From Streptococcus catagoni (GTDB taxonomy: Bacteria; Bacillota; Bacilli; Lactobacillales; Streptococcaceae): a stretch of DNA of 64,000 nucleotides. Of this stretch, positions 1 through 6,897 are shown piece by piece. The translations under genes and the position numbers were made by a program. The DNA is taken from NCBI RefSeq assembly GCF_011421425.1, contig NZ_WPCW01000001.1, positions 761,079-825,078 of the forward strand, in the 5' to 3' direction. Under the pieces are notes generated by a model. It did not search any database and was not told the origin of the DNA. It worked only from the letters and a program-made list of their open reading frames with translations. Position 1 is the first letter of the stretch, and every line of letters starts with the position of its first letter.

Positions 1-394
1 GAATTAGCTTTAAATAATCTTTAACCTGGCCTTCTGGACAAGCCTTCACCCAATTATCCAACTGCTTGTGATAAGTATCATACTGCACTTGATTAACCTC
101 AGATACAAAATAAGAAAACTTATCAACGAGTGGATGTGGAGCAGGATTTTTGCCCGATCTTGCTACAGAATCCAGTGTAACAGGGAAAACAAGAACCTCC
201 TTGTCCCCTAAAAATTCTGCTGATATGAATTCTCCAGATTTATCCAGCTTTACTCTGATAACATTTTTACCATTAGACTTTAAGCTTGTATGATAAATCG
301 GTAATAAAACTGGGCCACTTTTTTGAGGATTATCGACATAATTTTCTTTTTCTGCTGCCTCATAGGCTTTTAATAAGGATGTAAAGAAATCCAT
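1..394 (-). CDS. cas8c: Cas8c (Csd1) large Cascade subunit, N-terminal part only
   Basis: The minus strand encodes the first ~131 residues of a protein starting MDFFTSLLKAYE, with no stop before the window edge. It is the expected next gene after cas5c in a type I-C operon, and its ATG overlaps the cas5c stop as ATGA, a sign of translational coupling. Cas8c is the large subunit of type I-C Cascade; it recognises the PAM and in this subtype also supplies an internal small subunit. The N-terminal residues look Cas8c-like, but the identification rests mainly on position. The gene is truncated by the window edge, not visibly by mutation. Confidence 0.85.
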   Translation of the reverse strand, partial: MDFFTSLLKAYEAAEKENYVDNPQKSGPVLLPIYHTSLKSNGKNVIRVKLDKSGEFISAEFLGDKEVLVFPVTLDSVARSGKNPAPHPLVDKFSYFVSEVNQVQYDTYHKQLDNWVKACPEGQVKDYLKLI

Positions 395-1131
395 CACTTA
401 CCTCCTCTCTCAGCATTTTCATCAGTTTGATAAATGGCAAATTCTTCATCTACTGATTTAACCTGGCCTAGTGTTTTAAAGGCATAACTGGATAAGGTAT
501 TCATAATCTCACAATCTTTTTGCTCCTTAAAATGAATACACCCATTTTCCATAACGGTATGTGTAAAATAGGATTTCAGGGACTCAGATTTATCTTTTGG
601 ATACTTAAAGGAATGAAACATAATGCCAAAATCAATGGTTTGATCAGCATAAGCAACCTCAGCTTGCTCATAGTCTTCTTGACTAATGGCATCAACTAAT
701 CCTAGACACTCTCTGGTTCCCAAAAAGACATCTCTACGACCCCCTTTACGAATAGAACGCTCCATAATAGCTTCATGCTTATTTGGATTCCGGTCATGCA
801 TTAAGTCTGGTCTATCCTCATTCCAAGTAAAATGACACTTAATAAGGTATTCAACATCGCTGAGATAGGACACATAACTTAAGTCAGCTTTATAATTCGC
901 TAACAAAGCTCTAACACCGTGCAATTCTGTCTGAATCTGCTTACAAACTTTAACCTCCGTGACGATATTAGTAATGGTTGGTTTGAAATAAATAGCATCA
1001 ACAATGCCTTGTAGAGCTTGGCGAGTCGGAACCGAGTAAGAACTACGTTCTCCACCTCCCTTAGTTGCCGGGTTGCTAAATAGAGCCAGATCTCCTCTCA
1101 CTCTAATATAAAAATTGCGAGATCGAAACAC
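394..1131 (-). CDS. cas5c: Cas5c (Cas5d), type I-C crRNA-processing endonuclease and Cascade subunit
   Basis: A 245-residue protein beginning MFRSRNFYIRVRGDLALF and containing the Cas5 glycine-rich region (NPATKGGGERSSY, residues ~21-33) and YSVPTR. In type I-C, which lacks Cas6, Cas5c cuts the pre-crRNA at the base of the repeat hairpin and stays on the 11-nt 5' handle. It would therefore be the enzyme that processes the repeat-like RNA proposed at 1468-1499. It lies 82 bp downstream of the small ORF at 1214-1318, under the promoter at 1353-1381, and is coupled to cas8c. An AAAGGAG-like ribosome binding site precedes the ATG. The reading frame is intact. Confidence 0.93.
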   Translation of the reverse strand: MFRSRNFYIRVRGDLALFSNPATKGGGERSSYSVPTRQALQGIVDAIYFKPTITNIVTEVKVCKQIQTELHGVRALLANYKADLSYVSYLSDVEYLIKCHFTWNEDRPDLMHDRNPNKHEAIMERSIRKGGRRDVFLGTRECLGLVDAISQEDYEQAEVAYADQTIDFGIMFHSFKYPKDKSESLKSYFTHTVMENGCIHFKEQKDCEIMNTLSSYAFKTLGQVKSVDEEFAIYQTDENAERGGK

Positions 1132-1182
1132 CTTCTTGCTCCTTTCTGTTGGTTAGGTTACTCATTTTAAACTGTTTTTTCC

Positions 1183-1215
1183 AATTCTAAAAAAGGGCCC
1201 TCTATTTTTAGAATT
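1183..1215 (-). other. A/T-rich hairpin between the small ORF and cas5c, possible attenuator
   Basis: An inverted repeat (AATTCTAAAAA ... TTTTTTAGAATT) encloses a self-complementary GGGCCC core and overlaps the stop codon of the 34-codon ORF. There is no T-tract after the stem on the minus strand, so I do not call it a terminator. It could attenuate read-through from the small ORF into cas5c or act as an mRNA end. Confidence 0.5.
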
Positions 1216-1318
1216 ATTTTTTCTCAGAAATCACTTTTATCAAATTAGCCAAAGCGATTAAAATCGCTGGCACTTGAATGATAATTGTCTCAAGAAAATG
1301 AAAAACATCTTCGGTCAA
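1214..1318 (-). CDS. 34-residue hydrophobic peptide in the cas leader; candidate toxin (CreT-like) or leader peptide
   Basis: A TTG start lies 7 nt after a perfect AGGAGG (1326-1331) and opens a 34-codon frame ending in TAA. A second TTG just upstream is in frame but too close to the ribosome binding site. The peptide is MTEDVFHFLE, then a ~20-residue hydrophobic stretch with a central QVPAIL, then a basic tail ending SEKK. This is the layout of small membrane toxins of the Fst/holin-like kind: short acidic N-terminus, one membrane span with a proline, lysine tail. It is the first frame after the promoter at 1353-1381 and precedes cas5c. Toxicity is inference; a simple leader peptide is the alternative. 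Confidence 0.6.
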   Translation of the reverse strand: MTEDVFHFLETIIIQVPAILIALANLIKVISEKK

Positions 1319-1352
1319 CAAGTAGCCTCCTTCTAATTAAAATGATAACTTA

Positions 1353-1381
1353 ATTATAACACTTCTTCTGCTTTTGTGCAA
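1353..1381 (-). promoter_or_regulatory. Promoter of the small ORF and cas5c-cas8c operon
   Basis: On the minus strand a -35 TTGCAC (1381-1376) is separated by exactly 17 nt from a consensus -10 TATAAT (1358-1353), giving a start near 1346. It is the only strong promoter seen ahead of cas5c, so the Cascade and adaptation genes probably depend on it, apart from any read-through from cas3. Confidence 0.8.
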
Positions 1382-1390
1382 CCGGTTACA
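1377..1390. promoter_or_regulatory. cre-like / LacI-family palindrome over the -35 box of the cas promoter
   Basis: TGCAACCGGTTACA is palindromic apart from one base pair and fits the TGNAANCGNTNNCA frame of CcpA and other LacI-family operators. It overlaps the -35 hexamer, so a bound protein would block the promoter. The sixth base is C where CcpA sites usually have a purine, so another LacI-type regulator is possible. Confidence 0.5.
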
Positions 1391-1415
1391 TATTACTATG
1401 TAAAACTAACTAGAA
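1391..1415 (-). other. Protospacer-like target of the repeat-like RNA, with TTC PAM
   Basis: Read on the minus strand, 1415-1413 is TTC (the type I-C PAM) followed by TAGTTAGTTTTACATAGTAA. The sequence following the degenerate repeat at 1500-1519 is TAGTTTGTTTTTTATAGAAA. Sixteen of 20 positions agree and the mismatches are at 6, 12, 13 and 18. Positions 6, 12 and 18 are those flipped out of pairing in type I Cascade. The site starts just upstream of the -35 box; a full-length spacer footprint would reach into it. Confidence 0.75.
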
Positions 1416-1426
1416 AAATTATTTTT

Positions 1427-1470
1427 CTATCTTGAATTTCATCATCTAATTATGATAAAATTCAAGATAG
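1427..1470. repeat. Long inverted repeat containing the presumed promoter of the repeat-like RNA
   Basis: Perfect 13-bp arms (CTATCTTGAATTT / AAATTCAAGATAG) with an inner ATCAT/ATGAT pair give an ~18-bp stem with one mismatch. On the plus strand it contains TTGAAT (1432-1437), 18 nt, TAAAAT (1456-1461), a fair promoter whose start would fall near 1468, exactly where the repeat-like sequence begins. It could be an operator, or a transcript end for cas3 on the other strand. Confidence 0.55.
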
Positions 1471-1530
1471 ATCATAGAATAATCTATGCGGATTGAAATT
1501 AGTTTGTTTTTTATAGAAAGCGGGTTTTGT
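1468..1530 (+). ncRNA. CreA/CreR-like RNA: degenerate type I-C CRISPR repeat plus pseudo-spacer
   Basis: 1468-1499 is 32 nt, the same length as the streptococcal type I-C repeat. Its last ten bases GGATTGAAAT are identical to the repeat 3' end, and 11 of the last 12 agree. It has its own perfect hairpin CATAGA-ATAA-TCTATG ending at repeat position 21, precisely where the true repeat hairpin ends, so an 11-nt 5' handle would be left after Cas5c cleavage. The primary sequence of the stem differs from the repeat but the fold is kept. The following ~29 nt form a pseudo-spacer that matches the site at 1391-1412. A weaker hairpin (ACTC/GAGT, ~1530-1550) follows and could be a second pseudo-repeat, but it falls in the cas3 3' end. 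Function is inferred from known CreTA/CreR modules. Confidence 0.75.
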
Positions 1531-1534
1531 TACT

Positions 1535-3940
1535 CTAGAAAATGAGTAAACTATCTGCTTCTTTTTTTATGCCCATCTTATCATCATAAAATTCCTGTGG
1601 TAAAATCCAAATTCGCCCGTCTAGGTAAGATTTAGCTTGTTTTAAGAATACCGAATTCTCTCTAGCATTAACAGTATAAAGCTGTAAGGCTTTCATTTTT
1701 TCTTTAATGTAGCTGTAGTCTTCAAAAGTAGGGTACGAATGATCCGCTAAAAAGTTCTCAAAGTCTTCCAATATTTCGATTGAATCCCCGTAGGGAACAA
1801 AAACACCAATACTGTCATCTTTGATTAAATCAATCTTCTGACCAGCTGTTTTGAATGATTGGCGAAGCATCCCTTTTAATTGAAGTCTTGCAAACTGATT
1901 ATGACTTAAGTAATCATAAGCCGTCTGATTATGCCCAAGCGGATAATCCATAGCTTTACTATTATTCTCATAATAGCGTTTGAAGAACTCATCATTTAAT
2001 ACTGAGACGTCAATTGGTGACGGCTGATGATGCAAAATAGTCTCAGTAACATCTTTCTTGTTCTTAATTTCTGTTAATCTAGAAATATTTTCCTCCTCAT
2101 TCTTAATATTAACAAGAGTCACTTGCCCCAAATGTCGTTTCCCTTCACGATTACAGCGCCCACTGGCTTGAACAATGGAATCTATCCCAGCATAGGACCT
2201 GACAACTTGGGCAAAATCCACATCAACACCCGCTTCAATTAATTGTGTGCTGACACAAATCAAGGGAACTTCTTCTTGGAGCAGCTCCTTAATCTCAGCT
2301 ATGGTATCTAGACGATGTTGCGGACACATATTGGTAGATAATTGATAAAGAGGACGTTCTGTTTGCTCACTTAACAATTGATATAAGCGATAAACAGCTG
2401 GTTTTGTATTTAGTATCACCAAGACAGATTCTTCTTGCTCTAAAACATATTCTGCTACTTCTGACAAGCTTGCTTTGCTACTATCTTCTTTTAGCTTTTT
2501 AAGTTCTGTCCGTTCAAAAACAAGTCTCTCTTCTTTTGTTAGAGCAACAATGTCTGCCTGCTCTGCCATTTCCCCGCCATAAACCAATTGATGCTCCAAA
2601 CTATCATAATCGTAAGCTGGTTGAGTGGCCGTACATAATATAATAGTGCAATTCATGACATAGCTCATAAAATTCATCATCAAATTAAAGAGACTTGTCA
2701 CCTCAATAGGAAGGGATTGAACTTCATCAAGAACTATGACACTGTTAGCCAAATTGGAAAAGCGTCTGATATTGGCTGATTTGGTTTTAAATAAGCTTTG
2801 GAAAAATTGAACCATAGTGGTTAAAACAACTGGACTATCCCAACTATCAAGCAAGTATTCCTGCATAGCTTGATCGCGCGTTTCAGCATCAATCTCCTTA
2901 ACTGCCTTTTCTTTGACAACATTGGAATGGTGCTCCAAGACACCATTCTCGCCAATAATACTTTTGATATCTTTAGCATTTTGTTCCAAAACAGATAGAA
3001 AGGCCGTAATATAGTAAAAACGCTTTTTATGTTGATGAGCCATCTGTTGAACGGCATAGCGAAGACTTGCTTTGGTTTTTCCAGCACCTGTTGGCAAGTT
3101 CAAACGATAAATACCTGGAGAATCACTTTGACCACGTTCTTTAACTCTCTCAGCAATCGTGGTTCTGACACGATTCAAGTCATTGCTGGGTTTTCCAAAT
3201 TTTTGATAAAGTTCCTCCACTGATTGAAGATAACTAACACGACGCCCTTGATTTTCGTCTTCATTAGAAGGTAGGATAACTGCTTCATAGGCATTGACCG
3301 TATCCAGGATATCTGCATTTTTCAAAAATGATAAATAGAGACGAACAAAAACTCCAAGATAAAAATCTTTTTCCGTATCATCTTTGTAGGGTAATTTAAC
3401 TAAAGCCTTTTTAAAATTATCATAAGATCTAGCAATTAAATCTTCTAAGTGATCATAACCATAGGTTGGCAGTTGTGATTCTAAATCAGTCGCAAAAGGT
3501 TGAATCGTCTTTTCAAATTCCGCTTTTTCACAAAACTTTGTAATCCTCTCCATCAAGCGATTAAACTGCGAGCGACTTGCCTCTTTATCATATAAGTCGT
3601 ACATGCCATGGTGAGCTGAAATTACGTAAGCAATGACTTCTGAAAAAGCTTGACAATCTTGTCTCGAAATCCCTTGAGGAATTAAACACTGTTGAATCTT
3701 CAGCAATAGATAATAAGCTCCTGCCGATGAATGGTCTACCTGACGCTTTGGATTATTTAAGAGTTTATCTTGAAAATCTGGATGAGCCTTTCCTAAATCA
3801 TGAAATAAACCCATCAAAAAAAGAACATCCCCTTGTTGTATTTTTGCCGAACAATTTCTAGCATCAATAGCTACATTAAAGAGATGGTCTTCTAAAGACT
3901 GCTTCTTTTCGAGTTTTGCATCATAGTGTCCAATAATCAT
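1535..3940 (-). CDS. cas3: Cas3 helicase-nuclease, type I-C
   Basis: An 801-residue fusion of an HD nuclease and a superfamily 2 helicase. Visible are the HD motif FHDLGKAHPDF (residue ~46), later histidines HSS and SAHHG, Walker A LPTGAGKT (~280), the DEVQ box VIVLDEVQSLP (~405), CTATQ, and motif VI QASGRCNREG. Cas3 is recruited by Cascade to nick and unwind target DNA. All core motifs are present and there is no frame disruption, so the locus should be competent for interference. It has its own promoter (4013-4040) and is separated from cas5c by ~400 bp, an unusual gap for a cas operon. The IS30 element sits 115 bp upstream of its start. Confidence 0.95.
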   Translation of the reverse strand: MIIGHYDAKLEKKQSLEDHLFNVAIDARNCSAKIQQGDVLFLMGLFHDLGKAHPDFQDKLLNNPKRQVDHSSAGAYYLLLKIQQCLIPQGISRQDCQAFSEVIAYVISAHHGMYDLYDKEASRSQFNRLMERITKFCEKAEFEKTIQPFATDLESQLPTYGYDHLEDLIARSYDNFKKALVKLPYKDDTEKDFYLGVFVRLYLSFLKNADILDTVNAYEAVILPSNEDENQGRRVSYLQSVEELYQKFGKPSNDLNRVRTTIAERVKERGQSDSPGIYRLNLPTGAGKTKASLRYAVQQMAHQHKKRFYYITAFLSVLEQNAKDIKSIIGENGVLEHHSNVVKEKAVKEIDAETRDQAMQEYLLDSWDSPVVLTTMVQFFQSLFKTKSANIRRFSNLANSVIVLDEVQSLPIEVTSLFNLMMNFMSYVMNCTIILCTATQPAYDYDSLEHQLVYGGEMAEQADIVALTKEERLVFERTELKKLKEDSSKASLSEVAEYVLEQEESVLVILNTKPAVYRLYQLLSEQTERPLYQLSTNMCPQHRLDTIAEIKELLQEEVPLICVSTQLIEAGVDVDFAQVVRSYAGIDSIVQASGRCNREGKRHLGQVTLVNIKNEEENISRLTEIKNKKDVTETILHHQPSPIDVSVLNDEFFKRYYENNSKAMDYPLGHNQTAYDYLSHNQFARLQLKGMLRQSFKTAGQKIDLIKDDSIGVFVPYGDSIEILEDFENFLADHSYPTFEDYSYIKEKMKALQLYTVNARENSVFLKQAKSYLDGRIWILPQEFYDDKMGIKKEADSLLIF

Positions 3941-4012
3941 AGTGTCACCTTCTTAATTCCAAATTGTAGATAAGTCTATAAGGAATTATTTCATTTTAGT
4001 TTTTATATCTTT

Positions 4013-4040
4013 ATTATAATAAAAAAATCACAATTTGTAA
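4013..4040 (-). promoter_or_regulatory. Putative cas3 promoter
   Basis: Minus strand TTACAA (4040-4035), 16 nt, TATAAT (4018-4013). The start would be near 4006, leaving a ~65-nt leader with AAGGTG before the cas3 ATG. The IS30 end is only 16 bp upstream of the -35 box, so any upstream regulatory sequence has been replaced. Confidence 0.6.
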
Positions 4041-4055
4041 CCGCTTTATTTATTT

Positions 4056-5107
4056 TTCCCAATTTGTCATAATAAGTTAGACAGAAAAAGTCATTTATGA
4101 TAGGCTCAGATAAACACCACATTTGTCTGAAAGGAACTACCATAAATGACCTATACTCATCTTACCACAAATGAACTTGTTATGATAGAGGCATATTTTG
4201 AAGAAGGAGTTTCTGTTCTTAAAATAGCTCAGTCTCTTAAACGAAGTCGGCAAACAATCCATAAAGTGGTGACATTTCTAAAAGAGGGCAATTCTGCTAG
4301 TGATTATTATCACTGTTATAAGTCCAATAAAGCTCGGTGTGGGCGTCGGAGGGTCTCACTTTCTAAAGATGAAAAGGGGTTTATCCAAGATTATTTGAAA
4401 CAAGATTGGAGTCTTGATGTCATCAAAGGAACCTTTCCTGATCGTATTACCTGCTCTATGAGAACCTTATATCGTTTAGTCAATCGTGGTGTTTTCTCTG
4501 TTGAAGCAATGCCTTGGAAAGGTAAACGTAAACCTAATGGGCATTCTGAAAAACGAGGAAAGCAATCCTTTCGACGAACCATTCGTGAACGCTCTCATTC
4601 TTACCCTGAATTTGAGTCTGAATTTGGACATCTAGAAGGTGATCCCATTGTTGGTAGACATCATAAAAGTGCTGTTATCACCCTAGTTGAGCGACTCTCA
4701 AAAGCTATCATCACACTAAAAACAAATGGAAGAAAAGCTAATGATATTGAATACTCTATCCACCAATGGATGTCCCAATTTCCAAAACATATTTTCAAAT
4801 CCATTACGTTTGATTGTGGTAAAGAATTTTCTAACTGGAAATCTATTTCAAATGATTATGACATTGACATTTTCTTTGCGGATCCTGGCTGTCCAGGTCA
4901 ACGAGGACTAAACGAACACTCCAACGGACTACTGCGTAGACATGGTTTACCAAAGCAAATGGATTTTTCTGATTTGAGTCAACAAGTCTTAACTTCAATA
5001 GTAAATAAGAGAAATCTAATTCCTAGAAAATCGCTAGGTTATCAAACACCTTATCATGTTTTTCTGAGTCAAATGAAACTGTCTAACTTAATTTGACAAA
5101 TTGGGAA
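4056..5107 (+). mobile_element. IS30-family insertion sequence, complete
   Basis: About 1.05 kb bounded by imperfect inverted repeats of ~27 bp: TTCCCAATTTGTCA...AAGTTAGACAG at the left and its complement at the right, differing only in the TAATAA/AATTAA centre. The single transposase gene is intact. I could not recognise a clear target duplication. The element lies between cas3 and the gene at 5244. Confidence 0.88.
4146..5096 (+). CDS. IS30-family transposase
   Basis: A 316-residue DDE transposase. The N-terminal helix-turn-helix is typical of the family (LTTNELVMIEAYFEEG, then IAQSLKRSRQTIHK). The catalytic core starts around residue 160 with GHLEGDPIVG (first Asp), then ITFDCGKEFSNW (second Asp) and the glutamate in RGLNEHSNGLLRR. 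All three acidic residues are present and length is normal for IS30 (~310-380), so it may be active. The right inverted repeat begins inside the last codons. Confidence 0.95.
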   Translation: MTYTHLTTNELVMIEAYFEEGVSVLKIAQSLKRSRQTIHKVVTFLKEGNSASDYYHCYKSNKARCGRRRVSLSKDEKGFIQDYLKQDWSLDVIKGTFPDRITCSMRTLYRLVNRGVFSVEAMPWKGKRKPNGHSEKRGKQSFRRTIRERSHSYPEFESEFGHLEGDPIVGRHHKSAVITLVERLSKAIITLKTNGRKANDIEYSIHQWMSQFPKHIFKSITFDCGKEFSNWKSISNDYDIDIFFADPGCPGQRGLNEHSNGLLRRHGLPKQMDFSDLSQQVLTSIVNKRNLIPRKSLGYQTPYHVFLSQMKLSNLI

Positions 5108-5243
5108 ACATAATCATTATAGTCATAACAAAAATAAAATGCAATATTTTTATTACTTAAATCACATAAATTAGTTAATCATGTTATAATCGTAGTAATA
5201 AAAATAATCAAAATTCTCAAAAAACTTTAAAGGAGATTTTATT

Positions 5244-5573
5244 ATGGCTGGCTTAATTAATGACAATTTTAAAGAAGAAATTTTGACAGAACTTTCTTGG
5301 ATGATGTCGGCTCTTGATGACATTAGTTTCAAATATAAAATTGAGACCTATGAGCTAATTTTAATTAAATATCGAGTGCAACCAGAGGAGGAACAGGTAA
5401 TCAGTAAATTCATAGCCATGAATAATAGAACTATCCAAACTTTTACTATCCAAGAAATTCAAAATTGGATGTCCAATGAATTTCTTGCAACATTCCAAAA
5501 AGATTGGACCATATCAGATGACCTTGTTCAGAAACTCATTGATTTAAAATCCAAGCAACTTAAAATTGATTAA
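5244..5573 (+). CDS. Small hypothetical protein beside the CRISPR-IS30 region
   Basis: A 109-residue acidic protein that I do not recognise. It starts at an ATG with a good AAAGGAG ribosome binding site 8 nt upstream, and a TATAAT lies ~60 bp ahead, so it is probably a real gene. No signal peptide, membrane segment or known motif is visible; predicted content is mostly helical (for example EEQVISKFIAMNN, residues ~49-61). It is followed directly by an intrinsic terminator, making it monocistronic. Its position next to cas genes and an insertion sequence would fit a defence-related or decayed mobile gene, but nothing in the sequence shows this. Confidence 0.6.
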   Translation: MAGLINDNFKEEILTELSWMMSALDDISFKYKIETYELILIKYRVQPEEEQVISKFIAMNNRTIQTFTIQEIQNWMSNEFLATFQKDWTISDDLVQKLIDLKSKQLKID

Positions 5574-5580
5574 AACAAAA

Positions 5581-5612
5581 AAACTTGAACAAATTTTAGT
5601 TCAAGTCTTTTT
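5581..5612 (+). terminator. Terminator of the hypothetical gene at 5244
   Basis: CTTGAAC-AAATTTTA-GTTCAAG stem followed by TCTTTTTC. Confidence 0.85.
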
Positions 5613-6034
5613 CATGCCCAAATGCTTATGATAAACTTTGGCATTCTTTTATTGACCCTATTTTCTATTTCAAAAAGAAAATAAGTCAGTAAAAACTGCC
5701 TCTTCTACTTTGTCGGGTAATGAGTTGCGGTTTTACTGCTAGATTTATCCATCCCGTCTTTAAAACGGTCCTACGGGAAACAACTGTTAGTAGTTCCCTT
5801 TTGTTTTATTTTAAAATAAGCTTTAAAATTGTCAACAGAATGACGATTTTTAACTAATCACTTTTATTAATTACAAATAAAATTTTGAACTGAATAAATA
5901 GAATCTCACATTTGCTTGATGGTTACTTTATTCTTATCTCCTTTTGTTGAAAATCACCAAAGGGAAATACGTGATTCATAAGAATTTCATATAATAGTTT
6001 TATGATAATATAATATGTAAAGAATGAAGTAATC
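5613..6034. other. Intergenic region with one terminator-like hairpin
   Basis: I see no convincing gene. At 5775-5798 GGGAA...AGTAGTTCCC forms a hairpin followed by TTTTGTTTTATTTT, on the plus strand. The 100 bases before it (5690-5770) are more GC-rich than their surroundings, so a small RNA ending here is possible, but I saw no strong promoter. Confidence 0.4.
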
Positions 6035-6553
6035 ATGAAAAATCAACCTATTTTATATCACGCTCAGTCGACATTTACACTAGATACTTACTTAGAGATG
6101 AATCGCGTTTTTACCAAAGTTAGACTCAGAAAAATTAAACTTTGGTATTATGGATTTTTAGCACTAATCATTATCCAATTTATTATTTCCAGGAAAATGG
6201 AAGATTTAATTTTTTTAGTAGTCATGGGTATAGCATTTCCATTATTCTTTAAATTTCTCATTTCATTTAAAGCAAAAAGATACTATAATCAATCTAAAAT
6301 ATTTCAAAATAAAGTTGTTGATTACTCCTTTTTTGAAGACTCTGTTGAAATCAAACAAGATAACGGTGAAATGATATATAACTATACTGATATCTATCGT
6401 CTTATCATAACAAAAAGTAATTTATATCTTTCTGTAAATGGTAACCAAGCCTTGATTATAGAGGACCAAGCCAACAATCTGGAATTGGTTAATTTCCTTA
6501 AAGATAAAAGTAACTTATTCAATGCCCAAAAAGATAAAATTATTGAGTGCTAA
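6035..6553 (+). CDS. YcxB-like small membrane protein
   Basis: A 172-residue protein with two adjacent hydrophobic helices (residues ~42-58 and ~62-80) between a cytoplasmic N-terminus and a soluble C-terminal domain. The C-terminal part contains YSFFEDSVEIKQDNGEMIYNY, the beta-rich pattern seen in YcxB-like proteins of Firmicutes. No molecular function is established for that group. A weak ribosome binding site (GAAGTAATC) precedes the ATG, and a terminator follows at 6597. It appears monocistronic. Confidence 0.65.
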   Translation: MKNQPILYHAQSTFTLDTYLEMNRVFTKVRLRKIKLWYYGFLALIIIQFIISRKMEDLIFLVVMGIAFPLFFKFLISFKAKRYYNQSKIFQNKVVDYSFFEDSVEIKQDNGEMIYNYTDIYRLIITKSNLYLSVNGNQALIIEDQANNLELVNFLKDKSNLFNAQKDKIIEC

Positions 6554-6596
6554 CGTTTTTAAAATAAAGAAATCATCTATCCAAAATATATATGAC

Positions 6597-6642
6597 AAAA
6601 AGTCCTAACACCTAGATTTTAAATCTGATGTAAGGACTTTTT
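6597..6642 (+). terminator. Terminator after the YcxB-like gene
   Basis: AAAAAGTCCT ... AGGACTTTTT stem with a T-run, about 45 bases after the stop codon; symmetrical enough to work in both directions. Confidence 0.85.
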
Positions 6643-6718
6643 CATATTTTCTACTATATATAAATCAAAAAAACCGACGCCGTTACAGTTAAATCAGTTA
6701 AAATCAGTTCAGTACGAC

Positions 6719-6765
6719 AAAGAGTCTTATCCACAAACTTAATAGTTAAAGGATAAGACTCTTTT
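6719..6765 (-). terminator. Terminator, probably for the valS operon, bidirectional in form
   Basis: AAAGAGTCTTATCC ... GGATAAGACTCTTTT perfect 14-bp stem. It lies beyond two large palindromes that follow valS on the minus strand. Confidence 0.8.
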
Positions 6766-6805
6766 ATATATAAAACCTATAAAATGATGACTTGACTAAT
6801 TCAAT

Positions 6806-6890
6806 GAACGACTTTTCAATACAATACAGAGGCTCGAAGATAGGACTGATGGTCCATCAAGAGCCTCTAAAGCCGTAGTGAAAGTTGTTC
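6806..6890. repeat. Long imperfect palindrome 1 downstream of valS
   Basis: Outer arms GAACGACTTTTCA / TGAAAGTTGTTC, middle arms AGAGGCTC / GAGCCTCT, and inner GGACTGATGGTCC. About 85 nt. The inner loop ACTGATGGT is shared with the neighbouring palindrome, suggesting related elements. Looks like a structured intergenic repeat of unknown role. Confidence 0.65.
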
Positions 6891-6897
6891 ATAATTA

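Noticed and set aside
1440..1535. Possible remnant of a full CRISPR array
   Set aside because: Only one degenerate repeat with a single pseudo-spacer is present, with no second true repeat; the fold and self-match fit a regulatory RNA better.
2821..3223. Small frames inside cas3
   Set aside because: Shadow frames of a well-supported coding region.
3992..4020. Second target for the pseudo-spacer near the cas3 promoter (TAGTTT...TATA on the plus strand)
   Set aside because: The first six bases match but the preceding triplet is TTT rather than TTC and pairing fails soon after; it is likely AT-rich chance.
5690..5800. tracrRNA or known riboswitch in the gap after the 5244 gene
   Set aside because: I compared it by eye with type II tracrRNA and common riboswitch cores and found no match; only the final hairpin is supported.
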